From NCBI GenBank assembly GCA_037039925.1, contig JAXRKP010000637.1, forward strand, positions 127,501 through 191,500: a stretch of 64,000 nt of DNA, given 5' to 3'. Below the pieces are notes generated by a model. That model had not been told where the DNA came from, ran no database searches, and saw only the letters and a program-made list of their open reading frames with translations. Positions within the stretch are counted from its first letter, which is position 1, and the number at the start of each line of letters is the position of its first letter. The position numbers and the translations under genes are program-made. The stretch is from Doris montereyensis (Eukaryota; Mollusca; Gastropoda; Nudibranchia; Dorididae). Below, piece by piece: positions 61,801-64,000 of the stretch.

Positions 61801-63980
61801 TCAGTCTTATAATGAAGCTGACTCTCTCCCATTTAATTTCGGTCAACTCAGCAACCACTGTTCCGGGTGTGGGTGATATCAAGTACGACTATTAGATCTG
61901 ACTCGAGGCTGAGGTTATGCTGGCTTTTTATTGTAACGACAAGGAATTGATTAATTTAGTAGCAATTAAAAACGTTTCTTAACTGAGGGCAAACAAAATA
62001 TAATATAAACGGTATTCAAATTTATTGGGAAAATTTTGTTTGCCCGCGATTGAGAAACAATAATACAATAAGAACCTAAAGCAGGCTATCTTAAACCAAT
62101 AATACAATAAGAACCTAAAGCAGGCTATCTTAAACCAATAATACAATAAGAACCTAAAGCAGGCTATCTTAAACCAATAATACAATATGAACCTAAAGCA
62201 GGCTATCTTAAACCAATAATACAACAAGAACCTAATGCAGGCTATCTTAAACCAATAATACAATAAGAAGCTAAAGCAGGCTATCTTAAACCTATAATAC
62301 AATAAGAAGCTAAAGCAGGCTATCTTAAACCTATAATACAATAAGAATCTAAAGCAGGCTATCTTAAACCAATAATACAATAAGAAGCTAAAGCAGGCTA
62401 TCTTAAACCAATAATACAATAAGAACCTAAGGCAGGCTTTCTTAAACCAATAATACAATAAGAATCTAAAGCAGGCTATCTTAAACCAATAATACAATAT
62501 GAACCTAATGCAGGCTATCTTAAACCAATAATACAATAAGAACCTAAAGCAAGCTATCTTAAACCTATAATACAATAAGAAGCTAAAGCAGGCTATCTTA
62601 AACCAATAATACAATAAGAACCTAAGGCAGGCTATCTTAAACCAATAATACAATAAGAACCTAAAGCAGGCTATCTTAAACCAATAATACAATAAGAAGC
62701 TAAAGCAGGCTATCTTAAACCAATAATACAATAAGAACCTAAAGCAGGCTATCTTAAACCAATAATACAATAAGAACCTAAAGCAGGCTATCTTAAACCT
62801 ATAATACAATAAGAAGCTAAAGCAGGCTATCTTAAACCTATAATACAATAAGAAGCTAAAGCAGGCTATCTTAAACCTACGTATGAAATAAGGTGGCGTG
62901 GAGCATAGTGGGTCCTGAGTTGACCGCCCTCAAAATTAGAGGAAGTCAGCTTTATATGTGTATACAGTAGTGAGTGCCTAAATGCCTGATGCTTGGGAAG
63001 CAGACAAAACGGGCATTTAGGTGAACCGGGCATTTAGACGAAAGTAGGTCAGGGGCAACAATTTGGGGGTAGGCCTATTTCTGTGAAGTCAGGTTTCCCT
63101 CGTGACTTGTCAATTCGGGTGGGTGGAGTTATAAAGAGAAGATTGGTCAACGTTTAGTACATTAGGGCCTACAATGGATAGGTAATGAAGGCAAGTTGCA
63201 ATGCATGGCACATTGTTGACGGGCATAAGCTCTATCATATAAGCGATCGGATTACATGTATAATAGAGAAAAACAGAATATTTAATCAATTACGGACACA
63301 TTTTACGATCCTTTGGAGAAAAGATACCCGCAGTTGCCGTTGAGACCGAGCATTTAGGCGAAAATCTTGGTTTTGAAACGGGCATTTAGAGGGGCAATTC
63401 ATATAGAACAAAATCAGTTTCATTGAGATTGCTGGCATTTAGGCGAAACGGACATTTAGGCGGCGGGCATTTAGGCGGTCACTACTGTACTAGATAAATA
63501 CATTTTGTACTACTACATCAGTTGTAGGTGAAATATGACAATAAATGACAACTCCACTAATAAAGACAGAACAAACACGTGACGTTTGGGTATAACCCTT
63601 CGTCAGACAGCAAACGTGTTTGTTCTGTCTTTATAAGTGGAGTTGTCACTTATTGTTATATTTCACATTTGACTTCACTTCACTGTGGCTCCTTTGCATT
63701 ACATCAGTTTTAGTGTATTATACGGATTTCAGAAACTTAAGGTAAAACTCGAGCACTTACGAATGTTTGGAGGTTTAAGGATGTGCTCCTCATTCATGTC
63801 ATTTAGGAAGAGAAAGATGGGTCCTTCCAGAACATCTGATGGATATGAACTCACAACACTGACGGGGTCCACAACTTCTTCCAGACATTTGCCTTCTAAC
63901 AACAGAATCTGATTGGTGGCAGATATGTCGGTGTGTGAAGCAATGAGATCTTGAAGAGCTGCGAAACTGTCAAAGAGCAA
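45050..63980 (-). CDS. TBK1: TBK1/IKK-epsilon-like kinase, 3' half (ULD, scaffold helices, C-terminus), partial at right edge
   Basis: Seen: ten minus-strand exons (63980-63761, 61195-61049, 60421-60220, 57017-56905, 55462-55343, 50810-50709, 49175-49079, 47194-47004, 46281-46189, 45425 to about 45050). In order they encode a ubiquitin-like domain (TNQILLLEGK, GPIFLF), long amphipathic helices (RYQKHLIKG; SLQDVNKIL; FRRDKNVKHQMTQHDEHIHRFE then RQKLENH) and a final helix (LEDKLKDIHKLLAGNFEVLMR). This order matches residues of about 305-729 of TBK1. Boundary phases chain (1, break, 2, 0, 2, 2, 2, 0, 2, 2). Known: TBK1/IKK-epsilon phosphorylate IRF-type factors and autophagy adaptors downstream of STING, MAVS or TLR adaptors, and dimerise through this scaffold region. 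Invertebrates often have one co-orthologue, so TBK1 versus IKK-epsilon cannot be decided. The kinase domain must lie beyond 64000. Oddities: a frame break in exon 61195-61049, a weak donor on exon 60421-60220, and an uncertain C-terminal tail. Confidence 0.85.
46189..46281 (-). CDS. TBK1: TBK1-like exon I: C-terminal adaptor-binding helix
   Basis: The acceptor TTTCCACAG ends at 46282; the donor is AG|GTACTC at 46188. Phase 2 in and out. VQTLAEQTRGLEDKLKDIH then KLLAGNFEVLMR matches the TBK1 C-terminal coiled coil ([24 protein letters not shown]), which binds TANK/NAP1/SINTBAD/optineurin-type adaptors in vertebrates. Confidence 0.85.
46353..46678 (-). mobile_element. SINE-B copy
   Basis: Tail TTTGATTTAATTTGATTTTA, body with CCATCTACCTTGACCAGG and head with a B-box-like GTGGGTTCATGCC on the minus strand. 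In the intron between TBK1-like exons H and I. Confidence 0.85.
47004..47194 (-). CDS. TBK1: TBK1-like exon H: serine-rich linker
   Basis: The acceptor ATCGCACAG ends at 47195; the donor is GG|GTAAGC at 47003. Phase 0 in, phase 2 out. A short helix (LRESSLEQLMVVQES) is followed by a Ser/Asn-rich stretch (SSISKDGNSSSRDE) and NSTILDMRGSTMESV. This resembles the poorly conserved linker before the TBK1 C-terminal coiled coil (SSNTLVEMTLGMKKL). Confidence 0.75.
47903..48221 (-). mobile_element. SINE-B copy
   Basis: Full length: tail TTTGATTTGATTTGATTTAC, body ACCTACCTGGATCAGGAGGG, head GTGGGTTCGAGTCC on the minus strand. Followed on the right by unique sequence and 51 bp repeats. Confidence 0.9.
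48345..48515. repeat. 51 bp tandem repeat, about three copies
   Basis: Units GATGATGTTAACAGGTGCCA + ATTTTAATTATGAAAGTATG + CATTGTAAATA. Confidence 0.9.
48765..48995. repeat. Dispersed repeat E, copy 2
   Basis: CGTTGGCTCAGATTCATTCT, CTACACATTTGATGATTTTT and GTGACACATTTCACTTGC parallel the other two copies. About 85 bp from TBK1-like exon G. Confidence 0.65.
49079..49175 (-). CDS. TBK1: TBK1-like exon G: scaffold helix
   Basis: The acceptor TGTCACAG ends at 49176; the donor is AAG|GTAAGC at 49078. Phase 2 in, phase 0 out. The peptide NLGRFLSRVIKVEVNIAS then RCQKLLSEKMVK corresponds to the end of the TBK1 scaffold domain (ELQETLPQKM). Confidence 0.8.
49287..49535. repeat. 62 bp tandem repeat, four copies
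   Basis: Units CACTTTTTGTTGTACAGTGG + TCTCTGCCTAAGGGGCCAGC + CCTAAGGAGACTGAACAATG. Copies are nearly identical. Intron between TBK1-like exons F and G. Confidence 0.95.
49765..49905. repeat. (AAT)n with (ACT)n
   Basis: AAT units with TTAATTAAT interruptions, ending in an ACT run. Confidence 0.97.
50216..50437 (-). mobile_element. Degraded SINE-A copy
   Basis: Read on the minus strand: GGGTTTGAATCCTGTCAA (B box), CCTTGGAAAGGACACTTAGC and GACTAGCGTCATGTCCAGAA, matching SINE-A in order but with many changes. Confidence 0.7.
50709..50810 (-). CDS. TBK1: TBK1-like exon F: scaffold helix
   Basis: The acceptor CTTCTTTCAG ends at 50811; the donor is GA|GTAAGT at 50708. Phase 2 in and out. The codon split across the intron gives Arg followed by QKLENHCVAIKSIIFDHCF, continuing HRFE-RQKL as in TBK1 HKFDKQKL, then a cysteine-containing helix. 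Confidence 0.85.
51295..54366. repeat. 42 bp minisatellite, about 73 units
   Basis: Unit GATCTCTCTGTCTGTTTCTG + TATACAGAGCTACCAACCCC + AT. The period is 14 codons, so both strands carry frames of several hundred codons (up to 339 plus, 432 minus). Subfamilies change along the array: ACTAAGAGC and TATACAGAGC on the left and centre, GACTACAGAGCTGCC with GGGCTCTCTG on the right (53740 on). It lies in the intron between TBK1-like exons E and F. Confidence 0.97.
55343..55462 (-). CDS. TBK1: TBK1-like exon E: scaffold helix
   Basis: The acceptor TTTTTCCAG ends at 55463; the donor is AG|GTAAGG at 55342. Phase 2 in and out. It encodes a basic helix, SRFRRDKNVKHQM then HDEHIHRFER, closely matching TBK1 [22 protein letters not shown]. 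This is the most diagnostic scaffold exon. Confidence 0.85.
55725..56495. repeat. Dispersed repeat E, copy 3, split by a TIR element
   Basis: The left part 55725-55788 (ATCAGCTCAAAATTGCATTG; AACTTGACAATTTTAGAGTT) and the right part 56323-56495 (TCACTAGTCCTGTCTTACAA; TTTGCCACAAATTTCACC) are contiguous in the other copies. Confidence 0.75.
55791..56320. mobile_element. 530 bp TA-flanked TIR element (pogo/Tigger-like MITE)
   Basis: The left end GAGTCCAACCCACATATATC is mirrored at the right (GACATAAGAGGGTTGGACTG), with TA on both sides (55789-55790, 56321-56322). Ends of the form CAGTCCAACC and a TA duplication fit pogo-type Tc1/mariner elements. No transposase domain is recognised. Inserted in dispersed repeat E, within the intron between TBK1-like exons D and E. 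Confidence 0.75.
56486..56695 (-). mobile_element. SINE-C copy
   Basis: Minus orientation. The head includes GAGTTTGATTCTC, then GGGCAAATTTTGCTGGCCCT, CAGTAGCGAAGTGGGTAGAC and TGCTGTATGCTTAGAAAAAT, ending near GAGTATGGGA. Confidence 0.7.
56905..57017 (-). CDS. TBK1: TBK1-like exon D: scaffold helix
   Basis: The acceptor GTGCCACAG ends at 57018; the donor is TG|GTGAGT at 56904. There are 37 codons plus two bases. The peptide ARERMKEIERYRDSF..KFEEMKKISDGLYPACEK is amphipathic helix, matching TBK1 after the SLQDI motif in position and character. It enters in phase 0, as exon C with the weak donor requires. Confidence 0.75.
57102..59050. repeat. 31/35 bp minisatellite beginning in a hAT-like end
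   Basis: About 58 units of GTGTCAGAATGCCCATGCAC + CCTTTCACCAT, the longer form having CACC inserted. The first unit follows directly on CAGCGATTCTCAACCTTTTT (57102), which resembles hAT TIRs. Three plus frames are open for more than 560 codons but are repeat by-products. In the intron between TBK1-like exons C and D. Confidence 0.9.
60220..60421 (-). CDS. TBK1: TBK1-like exon C: scaffold helix
   Basis: The acceptor GAATTTCAG ends at 60422. The exon enters in phase 2 and leaves in phase 0 at the weak donor GTATTA (60219-60214). It encodes IYIETRLATTKLSHDLTKQ, EFERHFEGFFKMV and SLQDVNKIL, which match the TBK1 scaffold/dimerisation domain (NETVHKKTE and SLQDIDSRL). A stronger donor, GTAAGA at 60209-60204, lies 10 bp downstream, but using it would include an in-frame TAA at 60213-60211. 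Confidence 0.75.
61049..61195 (-). CDS. TBK1: TBK1-like exon B with an internal frame break
   Basis: The acceptor TTCAG ends at 61196; the donor is CAG|GTAAGG at 61048-61043. The entering frame set by exon A reads PFPDFAFAGMEQDSLRQPV and stops at TGA 61124-61122. The leaving frame required by exon C (AG + A = Arg) reads KRYTEKFTRYQKHLIKGLL and is closed by TAG 61119-61117 just upstream. Both parts resemble the TBK1 segment between the ubiquitin-like domain and the first scaffold helix. The exon is 147 bp, one base short of the 148 needed to join its neighbours in phase. The lesion is confined to about 8 bp. Confidence 0.7.
61545..61625 (+). mobile_element. SINE-B head fragment
   Basis: AGATCAGAGGCAAGGTATCG, GCCTCTCAACCAAACAGTTG and a B-box remnant. 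No body or tail. Confidence 0.55.
62055..62876. repeat. 39 bp minisatellite
   Basis: About 21 units of ACAATAAGAACCTAAAGCAG + GCTATCTTAAACCAATAAT, with AAGAAGCTAAAG and AAACCTATAAT variants. The period is 13 codons, giving a 289-codon minus frame (FKIACFRFLLYYW) that is not a gene. In the intron between TBK1-like exons A and B. Confidence 0.97.
62965..63487. mobile_element. 523 bp TA-flanked TIR element (pogo-like MITE)
   Basis: The left end is CAGTAGTGAGTGCCTAAATG and the right end, read in reverse, is CAGTAGTGACCGCCTAAATG, with TA on both sides (62963-62964, 63488-63489). Inside, GGCATTTAGGCGAA-type motifs recur near both ends. CAGT ends and a TA duplication fit pogo/Tigger elements. No transposase is present. 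Confidence 0.8.
63527..63700. mobile_element. Compact palindromic copy of the 6345-6845 element
   Basis: AATATGACAATAAATGACAA, CTCCACTAATAAAGACAGAA and the ACGTTT..CCTTCGTCAG motif are followed immediately by their inverse (TGTTTGTTCTGTCTTTATAA, GTGGAGTTGTCACTTATTG), ending in CACTGTGGCTCCTTTGCAT. It sits 60 bp from the splice donor of TBK1-like exon A. The hammerhead-like core is damaged here (CAAAC for GAAAC). Confidence 0.65.
63761..63980 (-). CDS. TBK1: TBK1-like exon A: ubiquitin-like domain
   Basis: The acceptor AACTTAG lies at 63987-63981 and the donor is C|GTAAGT at 63760-63755. There are 73 codons plus one base, entering in phase 0 and leaving in phase 1. Diagnostic stretches are SFAALQDLIASHTDI, then ATNQILLLEGKCLEE, then LEGPIFLFLND, which line up with the TBK1 ubiquitin-like domain (NQ.L.YEGR and ENPIFVV). 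The acceptor has a poor pyrimidine tract. Confidence 0.85.
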
Positions 63981-64000
63981 CTAAGTTGATGTTTCTATTA

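Noticed and set aside
62040..62876. A 289-residue aromatic repeat protein on the minus strand
   Set aside because: The 39 bp unit is 13 codons without a stop. It is intronic to the TBK1-like gene, with no domain.
63761..63980. RB1CC1/FIP200-type ubiquitin-like N-terminus
   Set aside because: The exon looked similar at first (a ubiquitin-like fold ending in PIFLF), but the downstream exons match the TBK1 scaffold and not RB1CC1.

Overview
This is a repeat-saturated, AT-rich metazoan nuclear window with split genes, GT-AG introns, tRNA-headed SINEs, DNA-transposon remnants and very long minisatellites. There is no prokaryotic gene organisation. The best clue to the host is a secreted gene that joins a split immunoglobulin domain, a short coiled coil and a C1q domain, an arrangement known from gastropod molluscs (QREP-type, relatives of FREP/CREP/GREP). 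A gastropod, or at least a mollusc, is my inference and not a proven assignment.

Two host genes are supported. (1) Plus strand, 1838-15511: an Ig + C1q secreted lectin-like gene. A signal-peptide exon is followed by two exons forming one Ig domain, a coiled-coil exon and two exons forming the C1q domain. Five of the six exons chain by phase. The link from the signal exon to the Ig exon does not, so a small exon is missing or unrecognised in the roughly 7.5 kb first intron. (2) Minus strand, 63980 down to about 45050: the 3' half of a TBK1/IKK-epsilon-type kinase. Ten exons cover the ubiquitin-like domain, the scaffold/dimerisation helices and the C-terminal adaptor-binding helix. The kinase domain would lie beyond the right edge. 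All exon phases chain except inside the second exon, which carries a local frame break. Both genes would act in innate immunity, one as a secreted recognition molecule and one as a cytosolic signalling kinase, but nothing here shows they are functionally linked.

Layout. 1-1837: (ATT)n and upstream sequence. 1.8-15.5 kb: the Ig-C1q gene, whose introns hold minisatellites of about 50, 20 and 24 bp, a foldback element with hammerhead-like motifs, a 1.04 kb mariner-like relic, a LINE relic and SINEs. 16.26-22.39 kb: a block bracketed by inverted repeats of about 35 bp, containing a 31 bp minisatellite and a 4.8 kb satellite of 22 bp units with a higher-order period near 970 bp. 22.4-44.3 kb: intergenic sequence with SINEs, several minisatellites, a possible piggyBac-like relic and a 1.78 kb terminal-inverted-repeat (TIR) element inserted into a 46 bp minisatellite with a TCAA target duplication. 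44.3-64 kb: the TBK1-like gene, whose introns hold 42 bp, 31/35 bp and 39 bp minisatellites, two TA-flanked TIR elements, SINEs and a hAT-like end.

Most long open frames in the window are minisatellite translations and are not annotated as genes.
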